Shown: in pieces, positions 1 to 7,877 of the stretch
Layout of the letters: every line of letters starts with the position of its first letter
Position numbering within the stretch: position 1 is the stretch's first letter
NCBI RefSeq assembly: GCF_002263495.1
Contig: NZ_CP022753.1
Location: 1,550,001 to 1,614,000 of the forward strand
Reading direction: 5' to 3'
DNA: 64,000 bases
Origin: Nocardiopsis gilva YIM 90087
GTDB taxonomy: Bacteria; Actinomycetota; Actinomycetes; Streptosporangiales; Streptosporangiaceae
Made by a program: the position numbers and the translations under genes
Notes under the pieces: generated by a model
The model's input: only the letters and a program-made list of their open reading frames with translations
Database searches by the model: none
What the model was told of the DNA's origin: nothing

Positions 1-121
1 TGCGCTCCGAGACGCCGATCGTGTCGGAGACGGTCCGCCATGAAGCACGGGGCGAGGCCAGCAGGGCCGCGACGATCCGCCGATCGGTGTCGTCCAAGCG
101 GTGGCGCATGATCAGCATCAT
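1..121 (-). CDS. Lrp/AsnC-family transcriptional regulator, N-terminal fragment
   Basis: The minus strand from 121 down to the window edge encodes about 40 residues with the typical start of Lrp/AsnC regulators: LDDTDRRIVAALLASPRASW followed by a TVSDTIGVSER recognition-helix segment. Several ATGs are possible starts (121, 118, 109). Such regulators bind a metabolite through a C-terminal RAM domain, which would lie outside the window. It diverges from the amidohydrolase at 289, so local control of that gene is plausible but inferred from position only. The gene is cut by the window edge. Confidence 0.75.
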   Translation of the reverse strand, partial: MMLIMRHRLDDTDRRIVAALLASPRASWRTVSDTIGVSER

Positions 122-288
122 AGGCGGCATATCTGTCGTGTTTTCTGCAGTAAAGCCGGTGTTTCTGGCGGGTGATCCGGGTGAGCCGGAGGCTTGCCGT
201 GACGTACGCGGCCCCGGGAAGCGGGCCTCGTGTCACGGGAGCGTGACGCGAAGTCCGCGGGCCGATCCCAGAGGGAACGGAGGCTCGG

Positions 289-1926
289 ATGAACAGGGAA
301 GCGACGGCCGATCTCGTGGTGCGCGCGGGCACGGTGCACACCATGGCCGCAGCGGAACGACCGGTGACCGCGCTGGCGGTGCGCCGGGGGGAGATCGTGG
401 CCGTGGCCGCGCCGGAGAATGCACAGGATCTGCTGGAGACCTGGAGCGGGCCGGGCACGACGGTGCTCGACGACCCGGGGCTCGTCGTACTCCCCGCCAT
501 CGTCGACACCCACAACCATCTGATGCTGGCCGCACGCAACAGCCTGGGCGCGCCCGTATCACTGGCCCAGGACATCCCCCGGTTTCTCGAACTGATCCGC
601 GAGCGGGCGGCCCACACGCCTTCGGGCCAGTGGATCATCACCGGCGCCGACTGGCACGAACTGCATCTGGCCGAACGCCGGATGCCCACCGCCGAGGAAC
701 TGGACCGGGCCACCACCGACCACCCCGTCCTGGTGCTGCGCGGTGGCCACAACGGGGTGCTCAACTCCGCCGGGCTGCGCTTGGCGGGCATCGGCCCCGA
801 CACCCCCGACGTTCAGGGCGGCTACATTGCCCGGGACGCCGCAGGGCGCCCGACCGGCCGGGTCCAGGACGCCGCCCTCGAACTCGCCCAGAAGGCGCTG
901 CCCGCGCTGCCCGCCGGGGCGCTAGCCACGGGCCTGGCCCACGCGTCCACCGAGTACGCGGCGCACGGAATCGGCAGCGTGCGCGATCCCGCCGTCACCC
1001 CGCAGGAATGGCACACCTATGTGCGGGCCCAGGCCGACGGGCGGCTGTCGGTCCGCAGCCACGCCATGATCCTGTCCACTCCGGCGTCCATCTTCGCCGC
1101 CGGATCGATGGGCGCCTACCTCGACGCTCTGGAAGCCCAGGGCATCACGCCCGATGCCGGCCAGGGCCGACTGCGCCTGTGGGGCCTCAAGTTCATCCTC
1201 GACGGCGGCGTCGAGGCGGCCGCGCTGGAACGTCCCTACGCTGACCGGCCCGGCTACCACGGGGACCTGATGTGGGACCGTGACGACCTCGCCCAGTGCT
1301 TGGCTGTCTGCGTCCGGCGGGGCTGGCCCGTCGGTACGCACGCCTTCGGCGACCGCGCTGTCGCCGTGCTGCTCGACGCCATCCGCGACGTGGTCGGGCA
1401 ACACGGTCCGATACCCCCGGGTGCGCTGGTGATCGAACACGGTGGCCTGATCGGCGGCGACCAGATCGCCGACGCGGTCGACCTGGGTGTACATATAACC
1501 GTCCAGCATGCCCTGTCGGACGGGCTCGGCCCGGCTCTGCTCGCTTCTTTCGGCCCTGATCGGACGGCCGCATTGTGGCCACTGCGGGAACTGGTCGACT
1601 CCGGCGCCTGGATCAGCGCGGGCACCGACCACCCCATCGGCCCGCTCGACCCCCTGCGCTGTGTGCACGGCATGACCACCCGGCACACCCCGACAGGGGT
1701 GCGCGGGCCGGAGCACGCCATCGACCGCGCCGAGGCACTGCGCCTCTACACCAGCTCCGGGGCACGGTTGCTCGGCCACGCGGCCACCGGCACCCTCGTC
1801 CCCGGCGCACCGGCCGACATGGTCGCTTACCGGGCGGACCCCTTCACCTGTCCCGCGGACGACCTGCTCCGCCTCGCACCCGAGATCACCGCCGTCGGTG
1901 GCGAGGTCGTGTACCGGAGAGCGTGA
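289..1926 (+). CDS. amidohydrolase family 3 protein (YtcJ-like)
   Basis: A 545-residue metal-dependent hydrolase of the amidohydrolase superfamily, subgroup YtcJ / N-substituted formamide deformylase. Visible marks are an N-terminal beta segment (ADLVVRAGTVHTM), the metal-binding VDTHNHL motif near residue 72, KFILDGGVEAA near 305, GTHAFGDRAV near 350, VIEHGGLI near 385, SAGTDHPIGPLDPL near 445 and a C-terminal GAPADMVAYRADPF. The motifs look intact and the length is normal for the family. The substrate cannot be told from sequence. The start is the ATG at 289 behind a GGAGG-like site. It diverges from an AsnC-type regulator. Confidence 0.85.
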   Translation: MNREATADLVVRAGTVHTMAAAERPVTALAVRRGEIVAVAAPENAQDLLETWSGPGTTVLDDPGLVVLPAIVDTHNHLMLAARNSLGAPVSLAQDIPRFLELIRERAAHTPSGQWIITGADWHELHLAERRMPTAEELDRATTDHPVLVLRGGHNGVLNSAGLRLAGIGPDTPDVQGGYIARDAAGRPTGRVQDAALELAQKALPALPAGALATGLAHASTEYAAHGIGSVRDPAVTPQEWHTYVRAQADGRLSVRSHAMILSTPASIFAAGSMGAYLDALEAQGITPDAGQGRLRLWGLKFILDGGVEAAALERPYADRPGYHGDLMWDRDDLAQCLAVCVRRGWPVGTHAFGDRAVAVLLDAIRDVVGQHGPIPPGALVIEHGGLIGGDQIADAVDLGVHITVQHALSDGLGPALLASFGPDRTAALWPLRELVDSGAWISAGTDHPIGPLDPLRCVHGMTTRHTPTGVRGPEHAIDRAEALRLYTSSGARLLGHAATGTLVPGAPADMVAYRADPFTCPADDLLRLAPEITAVGGEVVYRRA

Positions 1927-2045
1927 AGGCCGCTGGGTCGCTGACGGGCGCCGGGCCTCGCCGCGGTACGCCGAGGCTGGTGGAGGAAGGGCGTTCAGAT
2001 CTGAGAGCGCGCTCGTGGCTGCCATCAGCCGAGACTCAATGCCAT

Positions 2046-2065
2046 TACAGTACAAACGTACAGTA
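2046..2065. promoter_or_regulatory. AGTAC-type palindromic operator candidate, copy 1
   Basis: The sequence AGTAC-AAA-CGTACAGT sits in an AT-richer patch; read as GTAC-N4-GTAC it matches the second copy at 2247-2262. The arms and 4-base spacer resemble TetR-family operators. No matching regulator gene lies next to it, so the protein is unknown. Confidence 0.4.
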
Positions 2066-2246
2066 AAGTATTGCAGGGCTCCTCTTCCTTCTGGTTGGGT
2101 GCTCGACGGGAGTGGCAAATGGGCCTACGCCGTCATGGGCTGAGGTTTTTGGGGTGTGGCTGTCTGTGACTCGGTGTCTGATCAGTGCGGGGGAGGAGAG
2201 TGATCGATGCTCCTTGTGCTCTTGAGTCTCGGGCGATCGATATATA

Positions 2247-2262
2247 CAGTACGAATGTACTA
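2247..2262. promoter_or_regulatory. AGTAC-type palindromic operator candidate, copy 2
   Basis: AGTAC-GAAT-GTACT is a perfect palindrome with a 4-base spacer, preceded by ACAG-like sequence as in copy 1. It overlaps an AT-rich TATATACAG run that could be a promoter for the VOC gene about 135 bases downstream. Confidence 0.45.
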
Positions 2263-2344
2263 AATGAGGGTGGGCGGCAGTCCCTGCTCCTCGGTCTGGG
2301 CGTCCTTCCTCGCTCCTCGCTGAGGCTCTGCCGAAGTTGCAACG

Positions 2345-2369
2345 ACCCCGACGGCTACGTCGTCGGGGT
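2345..2369 (+). promoter_or_regulatory. leader hairpin before the VOC gene
   Basis: ACCCCGACG and CGTCGGGGT form a perfect 9-bp stem around a 7-base loop, ending about 10 bases before the AAGGAG ribosome binding site at 2380-2385. It could be an attenuator, a terminator of upstream transcription, or a stabilising leader stem. There is no U-tract. Confidence 0.45.
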
Positions 2370-2396
2370 TACGCAGAAAAAGGAGTGGTGAGCGAC

Positions 2397-2831
2397 ATGG
2401 CAAGTACGACGGATAGGACCGACACCCAAGCCGTGTCCGCGAAGGCGCCGGTCGCGCGGGTCGCCTCGTACGCTTTCGGGGGCCACGACGGCAGAGCACT
2501 CGCCGAGTTCTACGCCGCCGCCCTGGGGTGGGAGGTGACCCAGGAGTTCCCCGACGAGAACGGTGTGCCGGTCGCCTTCATCGTCACCGACGGCACCACC
2601 ATCTACACCTTCTACACCGCCCGTGACTTCCGGGCACCCAACTGGCCCGAGGATGAGCTGCCGTTCCACCTGGACCTGATGTTCGATGACGTCGCGGCGG
2701 GGGAGAAGCGCTTGCTGGATCTGGGCGCCACGAGGCCCGACCACCAGCCCGGCGGGGAGCACTGGACGGTTCTGCTCGATCCGTCCGGCCAGCCGTTCTG
2801 TATCAGCCCCGCCACCAACTGGCAGTGGTAG
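2397..2831 (+). CDS. VOC (glyoxalase/bleomycin-resistance fold) family protein
   Basis: A 144-residue protein of the vicinal oxygen chelate superfamily. Family marks are SYAFGGHDGRALAEFYAAALGWEV near the start (the usual first beta-alpha unit), a central LPFHLDLMFDDVAAGEKRLLDLGAT repeat unit, and the C-terminal WTVLLDPSGQPFCIS strand pattern. Actinobacterial members of this length are mostly uncharacterised and form single-domain dimers. The start is taken as ATG 2397, 11 bases after AGGAG; a GTG at 2388 lies too close to that site. The hairpin and AGTAC palindrome upstream suggest repressor control. Confidence 0.85.
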   Translation: MASTTDRTDTQAVSAKAPVARVASYAFGGHDGRALAEFYAAALGWEVTQEFPDENGVPVAFIVTDGTTIYTFYTARDFRAPNWPEDELPFHLDLMFDDVAAGEKRLLDLGATRPDHQPGGEHWTVLLDPSGQPFCISPATNWQW

Positions 2832-3245
2832 CAGCTTCGCACGCAGGGCGGCCGAACGTGGAGCGCCGTGCCTGACCGCCTCCCGTTGCAGCGCCCTTAA
2901 CACGCCGAGCAGCATCAGAGGCCGTGGCGGCGGTGGGTAGGCACCCCTGGCCGAAAAACTCGTTGCGTCATATCGCGCCAACGGGTTCAATCAGCGGGCC
3001 GGTCCGCGCACAGCGCGGTCCGGATACATGTTCGCCGACACGGAAGTGAGTGTTGTCTTATGCGCGGTAAGCGGTGGTGTACACCCCGGCCGGCTTCGAG
3101 CGCCGTCGTCCTCCAGGAGGGCCCGAACGCCTGAGCCGGTGATGATGCCGGGGAAGGGCACCCCGGTACGGGCCCTTCGCGAGGGCGGGATGCGGCGCTC
3201 GGTTCCGACCACCGCCGGATTTCTCTCGCAAGGAGCCACCACTCC
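2832..3245. other. 414-base gap without a recognised gene
   Basis: Neither strand shows a frame with family similarity. A short stem CCGCGC-ACA-GCGCGG lies at 3004-3018 and could end transcription of the VOC gene. The last 20 bases carry the AAGGAG site used by the RNHCP gene. Confidence 0.5.
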
Positions 3246-3629
3246 GTGTCCAGACGACGCGACGAGCGCGCACGACCGCGCTCCGGGCGGAACGCCGACG
3301 CGTTCCGCTGCCTGCACTGCCGCCTCGACGTGCCGATGAGCGCGCCGGGAACACGGCATCGCAACCACTGCCCGAACTGTCTGTACAGCAGGCATGTCGA
3401 CCGAGACATCCCAGGCGACCGCGCCGCCGAGTGCGGCGCCCGGATGGAGCCGATCGCGATCTCGGTGCGCGGTGACGGCGAATGGGTGATCATCCACCGC
3501 TGCACCGCCTGCGACGAACTCGGTGCGAACCGCACCGCGGGCGACGACAATCCGCTGATGCTGGTGCGCATGGCCACCCGTCCCCTGGCGGCACCGCCGT
3601 TCCCCCTGGAGCGGCTCGCCGCGCTGTAG
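3246..3629 (+). CDS. RNHCP domain-containing protein
   Basis: A 127-residue protein carrying the RNHCP signature (RHRNHCPNCLYSRHVD, about residues 38-53) and two further cysteine pairs: FRCLHCRLD before it and HRCTACDELGANRTAGDDN after it. The CxxC pairs predict zinc binding. RNHCP proteins are common in actinobacteria and some other bacteria; their function is not established, though the fold suggests nucleic-acid or ribosome-associated roles. The start is GTG 3246 after AAGGAG with normal spacing. It is followed closely by a strong terminator-like hairpin and appears to be a single-gene unit. Confidence 0.85.
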   Translation: MSRRRDERARPRSGRNADAFRCLHCRLDVPMSAPGTRHRNHCPNCLYSRHVDRDIPGDRAAECGARMEPIAISVRGDGEWVIIHRCTACDELGANRTAGDDNPLMLVRMATRPLAAPPFPLERLAAL

Positions 3630-3653
3630 CGGGTCCCGCGCCATCTTGCCCAT

Positions 3654-3687
3654 GGCCGCCCGGGAACGATTCCGATCCCGGGCGGCC
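3654..3687 (+). terminator. stem-loop after the RNHCP gene
   Basis: GGCCGCCCGGGA and TCCCGGGCGGCC form a perfect 12-bp stem with a 10-base loop, 24 bases after the stop codon. No U-tract follows, which is usual for actinobacterial terminators. Confidence 0.7.
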
Positions 3688-3841
3688 GGTTCGATAGGGC
3701 ACGACCGGCAGCCGTGACCGGGGGATCGGCGGTTGCGCCATGGTGATTGAGATTCCGGCGCCGAACCGGCCCCCGGCGATCCGCCGTCCACCGACGTCCA
3801 GGCAACGCCTTGGGGAGCCGGTGGATGGCCGTCAGCTTCTC

Positions 3842-4507
3842 CTACGCGCCTGCCGCGGCGCGCTGCTGCTCGGGCTCGCCGCTCGCGGGGGCGGCTGCGG
3901 CGGCGGTCGTCGCCTTCCGGCGTCGGACATAGCGGACGGTCCACACCGCCAGCAGCGCGATCGTGATCGCCGTCAGGGCCGTCGACAGCCCGGCCATCAC
4001 GTCGACCGGAAGGGCGAAGACCAGAGGCAGCCGGACTACCGCCTCGGCGAGCAGCCCCGACCCCCACACCAGGGTCAGCCGCACGAAGGTGGAGCGGAAC
4101 CCCGGGTCCGTCGCCCACAGCGCGTCCCACTCGGCCAACCGTCGCGGGTCGCCGGCGTTCATGCGGCGGGCGAACGTGTAGACGAGCGGTCGCCCGACCG
4201 CGCACGAGCCGAGGAACCCAGCCGCGACGGTGGCGGTGACCAGCGAGTCCCGCACCAGCATCATCCGGGCGTCCGCGGTGATCAGTCCGAGCGCCAGCGC
4301 GCCCACGAAGACCGCGGCCATGAGCAGGGAGAAACCGTCGAACCGGCGCTGCCGGACGGCGACGGCGAGCAAACGGAGCACGGCCGCGACCGCACCGGCC
4401 GCCAGCGCGATGAACGCGTCGAAGCCGAGCAGGCGGGCGGCGTAGAAGGCGGCGACAGGCAACCCGACGTCCCACATCAGCCCGGTGGCAAGGGCGCGCG
4501 GATTCAC
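3842..4507 (-). CDS. VC0807-like multi-pass membrane protein
   Basis: About 221 residues with five or six hydrophobic segments (for example GLPVAAFYAARLLGFDAFIA, LLMAAVFVGALALGLI, TVAAGFLGSCAVGR, LPLVFALPVDVMAGL, ITIALLAVWTVRYV) and an Arg/Lys-rich tail. The pattern and the WDALWATDPGFRSTFVRLT stretch match the VC0807-type family of intracellular-septation-A-like membrane proteins, whose job is unknown. The start is taken as GTG 4507 (NPRALATGLMWDVGLP follows); an upstream ATG at 4636 would run through the divergent PadR promoter and adds an unlikely Cys/His-rich leader. It is probably a target of the divergent PadR regulator. Confidence 0.75.
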   Translation of the reverse strand: MNPRALATGLMWDVGLPVAAFYAARLLGFDAFIALAAGAVAAVLRLLAVAVRQRRFDGFSLLMAAVFVGALALGLITADARMMLVRDSLVTATVAAGFLGSCAVGRPLVYTFARRMNAGDPRRLAEWDALWATDPGFRSTFVRLTLVWGSGLLAEAVVRLPLVFALPVDVMAGLSTALTAITIALLAVWTVRYVRRRKATTAAAAAPASGEPEQQRAAAGA

Positions 4508-4614
4508 CGGTCGCCTCGCCGGGTCGAAGGGGTAGCAGGGGCGAGGTCTGTCGTGTCGAGCACACGGGTGGACGCGGGGTCCGAGAAGGCGGCGAACATG
4601 AGCGTCAACATGAC

Positions 4615-4653
4615 ATGTCCAGATTGTACATGTCAATCTCGTACATGTACTTT
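4615..4653 (+). promoter_or_regulatory. PadR promoter with two overlapping ATGT-N9-ACAT operators
   Basis: Two copies of ATGT-N9-ACAT lie at 4615-4631 and 4630-4646, overlapping by two bases. They cover a good promoter: TTGTAC (4624-4629), 18-base spacer, TACTTT (4648-4653). PadR regulators usually bind ATGT-N8-ACAT-like palindromes, so autoregulation and control of the divergent membrane gene are likely. The -10 box ends 6 bases before ATG 4660, which predicts a leaderless mRNA. Confidence 0.65.
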
Positions 4654-4659
4654 GGTGTC

Positions 4660-5181
4660 ATGTCACTGCGGTACGCGCTGCTCGGGATGCTGGCCTACGA
4701 ACCGTCGAGCGGTTACGAGCTGAAGAAGATGTTCGAGGGCGAGCTGGGGGAGTACGCCTGGCACGCCCCGCACACCCGCATCTACCCCGAGCTGGCACGG
4801 TTGGCCGACGAAGGGTTGATCGAGGTGGCCGAAGAGGGGGCCCGGGGGAGGCGCACCTACGCGGCCACCGAGGCCGGTCGCGCCGAGCTGCGCCGTTGGC
4901 TGTTCACACCGCTGGAGGAGGGCCGGGCGCGCAACGTGCATGTGCTGCGCCTGTTCCTGCTCTCGGCGCTGGAGCCGGAGGACACACGGCGGCTGCTTCG
5001 TTCGTACGCGGACGACAGTGAGCACGAGGCGGACAAACTGGCCGCGGTCGCTGCCGACCTCGACGCCGAGACGCCCGCTGGCGAGCGTCCGCCGTTCGGT
5101 CGGATGGCCGCCGAGTTCGGGCTGCGCATGCACCGCGCCCGACGCGATTGGGCGCGGTGGGCGCTGGAGCGGATGGGCTGA
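4660..5181 (+). CDS. PadR family transcriptional regulator
   Basis: A 173-residue PadR protein. The N-terminal winged helix is clear (LRYALLGMLAYEPSSGYELK, then TRIYPELARLADEGLIEV and the wing RRTYAATEAGRAELRRWL), followed by the C-terminal Vir_act_alpha_C helical part (residues about 90-173, with HRARRDWARWALERM at the end). The start is ATG 4660; the upstream frame to 4615 runs through the promoter and operators. PadR proteins are ligand- or stress-responsive repressors that usually control themselves and a neighbouring gene, here the divergent membrane protein. The gene ends in a hairpin that overlaps its stop codon. Confidence 0.9.
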   Translation: MSLRYALLGMLAYEPSSGYELKKMFEGELGEYAWHAPHTRIYPELARLADEGLIEVAEEGARGRRTYAATEAGRAELRRWLFTPLEEGRARNVHVLRLFLLSALEPEDTRRLLRSYADDSEHEADKLAAVAADLDAETPAGERPPFGRMAAEFGLRMHRARRDWARWALERMG

Positions 5182-5210
5182 CCCGGCGGCGGGTCGGGCG
5201 GCCGCCGGGT
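5181..5210 (+). terminator. stem-loop at the PadR stop codon
   Basis: ACCCGGCGG and CCGCCGGGT form a perfect 9-bp stem with a 12-base loop, starting at the last base of the TGA stop. Confidence 0.6.
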
Positions 5211-6088
5211 GCCTCGGCTCGGTGGCGATGCCGCGCACCCGAGACCCCGAATCCGGACCCGTGCGACGACGCCTCCACGCTCATGACATCGGACGGATTG
5301 AGTGGAGGAGCGTCCCACGGGAATCGCCGCTATCGCTGCCAGGATGACCCCGAGCGCATGCCAGGCAGTGATGACGATGACATCGGCGGATTCACCGACG
5401 CGCCGAGTGGCCCCGCCCCACTGGCCAGTCTCGATAACTACTGGGAGGGCGGGTCCTACGCAGGGACGTGCCGACCACCGGGAGACGGCGGCGAATGCCA
5501 CAATGCCCACGGGGTCAATGCGTTGAGGGCCTTCTCCACGGCCACACGACCCTCTGTGGCGTCATCTCCGGAAAGGTATTCGTCGGGAGCGTAGCGTTCG
5601 CTCATCTCGGCGCGTGTTTGCGCGTCCTCGGCACAGCTCTATCGCCTTCACTGACCTTCTCGACACGTTAGTTCCGAGAAGGCTCGGTATGTCGTTGCTT
5701 GGGTGGCCGTATCTATTTCGAGGCGCTGATGTATGACGCACTCTGGGCTTGCTCAAAGAAGGGATGCGCGGAGGGGTCCTAAGCGCACGTCCTTGTCGGT
5801 TCCCTCCACAGCCTCGTATAGGAATGCGAGCGATGCTTGAAGCGGTGAGTTCTGACGTGATCCTGTGATAGCGAAGGTCTGTCGGCCGACGCCGAGCACC
5901 ACCGATGGCCATCGGCGTGCTCCGCGGACAGTTGCTCACGTGACCGGGGTAGTTTGCCTGCCGCGACCGGATGGCGTGGTACGAACGCGAGCTGCGTCGG
6001 CGCTGCGGACTCCGCTCCGGGCCGACGAACGCTACATTTGCCGATGATCTGCAATGACACCTGCACACCCCTACTGAAGGGCTATGGC
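5211..6088. other. 878-base gap of lower GC, no recognised gene
   Basis: No frame on either strand has family similarity or the third-position GC bias seen in neighbouring genes. From about 5550 to 6060 the sequence is visibly richer in A and T than its surroundings. A hydrophobic minus-strand stretch around 5390-5500 (VIVITAWHALGVILAAIAA) could be a decayed membrane gene. The last 15 bases hold the GAAGGG ribosome binding site for the next gene. Confidence 0.45.
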
Positions 6089-6454
6089 ATGTCGACGAAC
6101 ATCCAGACGGTCGAGACCTACCTGGACGGCTTTCGGAAGAACGACCACGCGCAGATCCTCTCCTGCCTGACCGATGACATCGAGTGGACCGTCTTCGGTG
6201 CCTTTCGTCTGAAGGGCAAGGAGGCCTACGCCGCGGCGATCGAGGGGCCTGGCTTTGTCGGCCCTCCCCAGCTTGAGGTCGTGCGCATGGTCGAGCAGGG
6301 CGATGTCGTCATGGCGGAGCTCACGGGTTCGGTGCGGCGCGACACGGGTGAGGTGATGCGGATGTCGATGGCCGAGGTGTTCGTCATGCGGGACGGCAAG
6401 ATCTCTGAACGCCGCGCCTGGGTGATCGAGCTCAAGGAGAACGATTTCCGCTGA
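6089..6454 (+). CDS. SnoaL-like / NTF2-fold protein
   Basis: A 121-residue protein with the SnoaL-like cone fold pattern: TVETYLDGFRKNDHAQILSC helix, LTDDIEWTVFG strand, LKGKEAYAAAI, then GDVVMAELTGSVRRDTGEV and MAEVFVMRDGKISERRAWVI strands. Such proteins include small isomerases, cyclases and many of unknown role. The start is ATG 6089 behind GAAGGG. It stands alone between two non-coding stretches and no neighbour hints at a substrate. Confidence 0.8.
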   Translation: MSTNIQTVETYLDGFRKNDHAQILSCLTDDIEWTVFGAFRLKGKEAYAAAIEGPGFVGPPQLEVVRMVEQGDVVMAELTGSVRRDTGEVMRMSMAEVFVMRDGKISERRAWVIELKENDFR

Positions 6455-6944
6455 GCGAACGCTGATACCGGAGCGAGCGGAGGTGACCGCCCCGCGCAGG
6501 CTCGGGGTAAGTCGGCGGGACCACGCCGACGCGTGCGGGAGTCCCTTCCGACGCGGCAGGGTCCTGCATGATCTATGCGGGGGTATTGACCGGGACTGAC
6601 CAGAGGCAGAAACATTTAGTTAGCCACCGGGTGCGAATGGTAATAAGACCAGGAGAAGCAATAACCCGATTCTGCGAGGGGGCACCGCAGAGTATCGGCT
6701 CACGCTGGACGCAATAGCCGAGCGAGATCCGTCTCCGGGATAGACCATCACGATCGGAGCGCGACAACGAGTTCGACGGCGTACCGAGCCCGTCGAGCAC
6801 CGCCACACCCGTGAAGTTCCTGACCGGCCTGGAGGGGATCGCCCGCACCAGGCCGTCCGCGGACACCGGACTGCTGGCGCGCCGGGTTGATTCGTCTGCG
6901 ACTCCACGACGCTGGAGCCGCGACCTCAATGGGAGGGGAGTTCC
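6455..6944. other. 490-base gap before lsr2
   Basis: A terminator-like stem GTCGGCG-N6-CGCCGAC lies at 6511-6530, 57 bases after the upstream stop. The part from 6595 to 6690 is lower in GC. The minus strand at about 6770-6900 has a short protein-like stretch without recognised homology. A GGGAGGGGAG site precedes the Lsr2 start. Confidence 0.45.
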
Positions 6945-7280
6945 ATGGCACAAAAGGTCCAGGTCCTGCTGGTCGACGATATCGACGGAGGTGAAGCCGA
7001 CGAGACGGTGTCGTTCGCGCTCGACGGCAAGAACTACCAGATCGACCTGTCCGACCGTAATGCGCAGAAACTGCGGAAGTCACTGGCGGAGTTCGTCAAA
7101 GCCGGCCGCAAAGCCGGCAGCCGAGCCGGTGGACGCGGCAAGGCCCGTAAGGCCCGCCCGGCAGCTAGCGAGGACACTGCCGAGATTCGCGCATGGGCCA
7201 AGAAGAAGGGCTACGACATCAGCGAACGAGGCCGCATTCCGGCCGAGATTCGCGAGGCTTACCAAAAAGCCGCGCGGTGA
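6945..7280 (+). CDS. lsr2: Lsr2 family nucleoid-associated protein
   Basis: A 111-residue Lsr2 protein, the actinobacterial H-NS-like silencer that bridges AT-rich DNA. The N-terminal dimerisation domain is clear (MAQKVQVLLVDDIDGGEADE, then TVSFALDGKNYQIDLSDRNA and LRKSLAEFV). A basic linker of KAGRKAGSRAGGRGKARK type leads to the C-terminal DNA-binding domain, AEIRAWAKKKGYDISERGRI, with the AT-hook-like RGR and the closing IPAEIREAY helix. The length is normal. Actinomycetes often carry two or more paralogues; this copy sits among lower-GC non-coding DNA, so it may be an accessory one. A perfect hairpin follows. Confidence 0.95.
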   Translation: MAQKVQVLLVDDIDGGEADETVSFALDGKNYQIDLSDRNAQKLRKSLAEFVKAGRKAGSRAGGRGKARKARPAASEDTAEIRAWAKKKGYDISERGRIPAEIREAYQKAAR

Positions 7281-7296
7281 ACGCGCACAGAGCAGG

Positions 7297-7334
7297 GGTA
7301 ACGGTCACTGAGCGATGGCGAGGTGACCGTTACC
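7297..7334 (+). terminator. 12-bp perfect stem-loop after lsr2
   Basis: GGTAACGGTCAC and GTGACCGTTACC form a perfect stem with a 14-base loop, 17 bases after the lsr2 stop. Confidence 0.75.
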
Positions 7335-7640
7335 GCATGCGGGCGATGGACGGGAGGGGCTGAACCGGCCGGGGGCGGATCGCCAGGACGCGGGACGGGC
7401 GCTGATCTCGGTGCCCTATCCCGCAGGCGTCAGCTCATGGACGTCGTGGTGCAGGTCTGGTTGCACGAGGTCATGCCGCATCCACGCCGAACGTGATCTC
7501 TGTTGTCGCGATGTAGCCCCTGAGTCACAGCTTCCCGAGCTTCCTACGTGTTCTATGCAGGCCTTGCTGTAGTGGGCTGAACATCCCATGATTGGGTGTT
7601 AGTTTCCGGAATCAGTCGAACGCAGAGAGCGAGGCTTGGC
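7335..7640. other. 306-base gap, nothing recognised
   Basis: No gene or clear regulatory site is visible. GC content drops between about 7490 and 7630, just before the next short gene. Confidence 0.4.
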
Positions 7641-7817
7641 GTGCGCCCCTCAACACACCTGGTGTTCGGTGCGGTCACCGCGACGGTGGCCGCGTCCATC
7701 TCCACCATCGATCTTCCCTACTACGCCATTGCGGCAACCGGAACCTTGATCGTCGTCCTGGCCATCTGGCTCACACTGACGATCCGCGGCGTCCGGGCCA
7801 CCACACCACAACGCTGA
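7641..7817 (+). CDS. small membrane protein, 58 residues
   Basis: A short frame from GTG 7641 encodes VRPSTHLVFGAVTATVAASI then a polar turn and YYAIAATGTLIVVLAIWLTL, i.e. two hydrophobic segments with a basic tail (TIRGVRATTPQR). The codon third positions are GC-rich as in real genes here, and GAGCGAGG lies upstream. No family is recognised. A longer form from 7596 is possible but starts in lower-GC sequence. Confidence 0.45.
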   Translation: MRPSTHLVFGAVTATVAASISTIDLPYYAIAATGTLIVVLAIWLTLTIRGVRATTPQR

Positions 7818-7877
7818 TCCCGCTTCACACGACTACCAGTACGACCCCCGTGAAGTTCTCACAGACCCGCACAGCCC

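Larger units (their letters stand above)
1927..2396. other. 470-base intergenic stretch with paired palindromes
   Basis: No credible gene is seen. The stretch holds two related AGTAC palindromes about 199 bases apart and a hairpin just before the ribosome binding site of the VOC gene, listed separately. GC content falls around 2030-2070 and 2235-2270, as expected for promoter DNA. Confidence 0.6.

Noticed and set aside
2960-3005. GGGTTCAATC, like the T-loop of a tRNA
   Set aside because: The flanking bases do not form a T-arm stem and no acceptor, D-arm or anticodon arm can be built around it.
4508-4636. N-terminal extension of the VC0807-like protein to ATG 4636
   Set aside because: The added residues are Cys/His/Arg-rich and would cover the PadR operators and promoter; the GTG at 4507 gives a normal N-terminus.
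5390-5510. Possible membrane protein gene on the minus strand
   Set aside because: A single hydrophobic stretch is seen, but the frame lacks codon bias over the rest of its length and has no recognised family.
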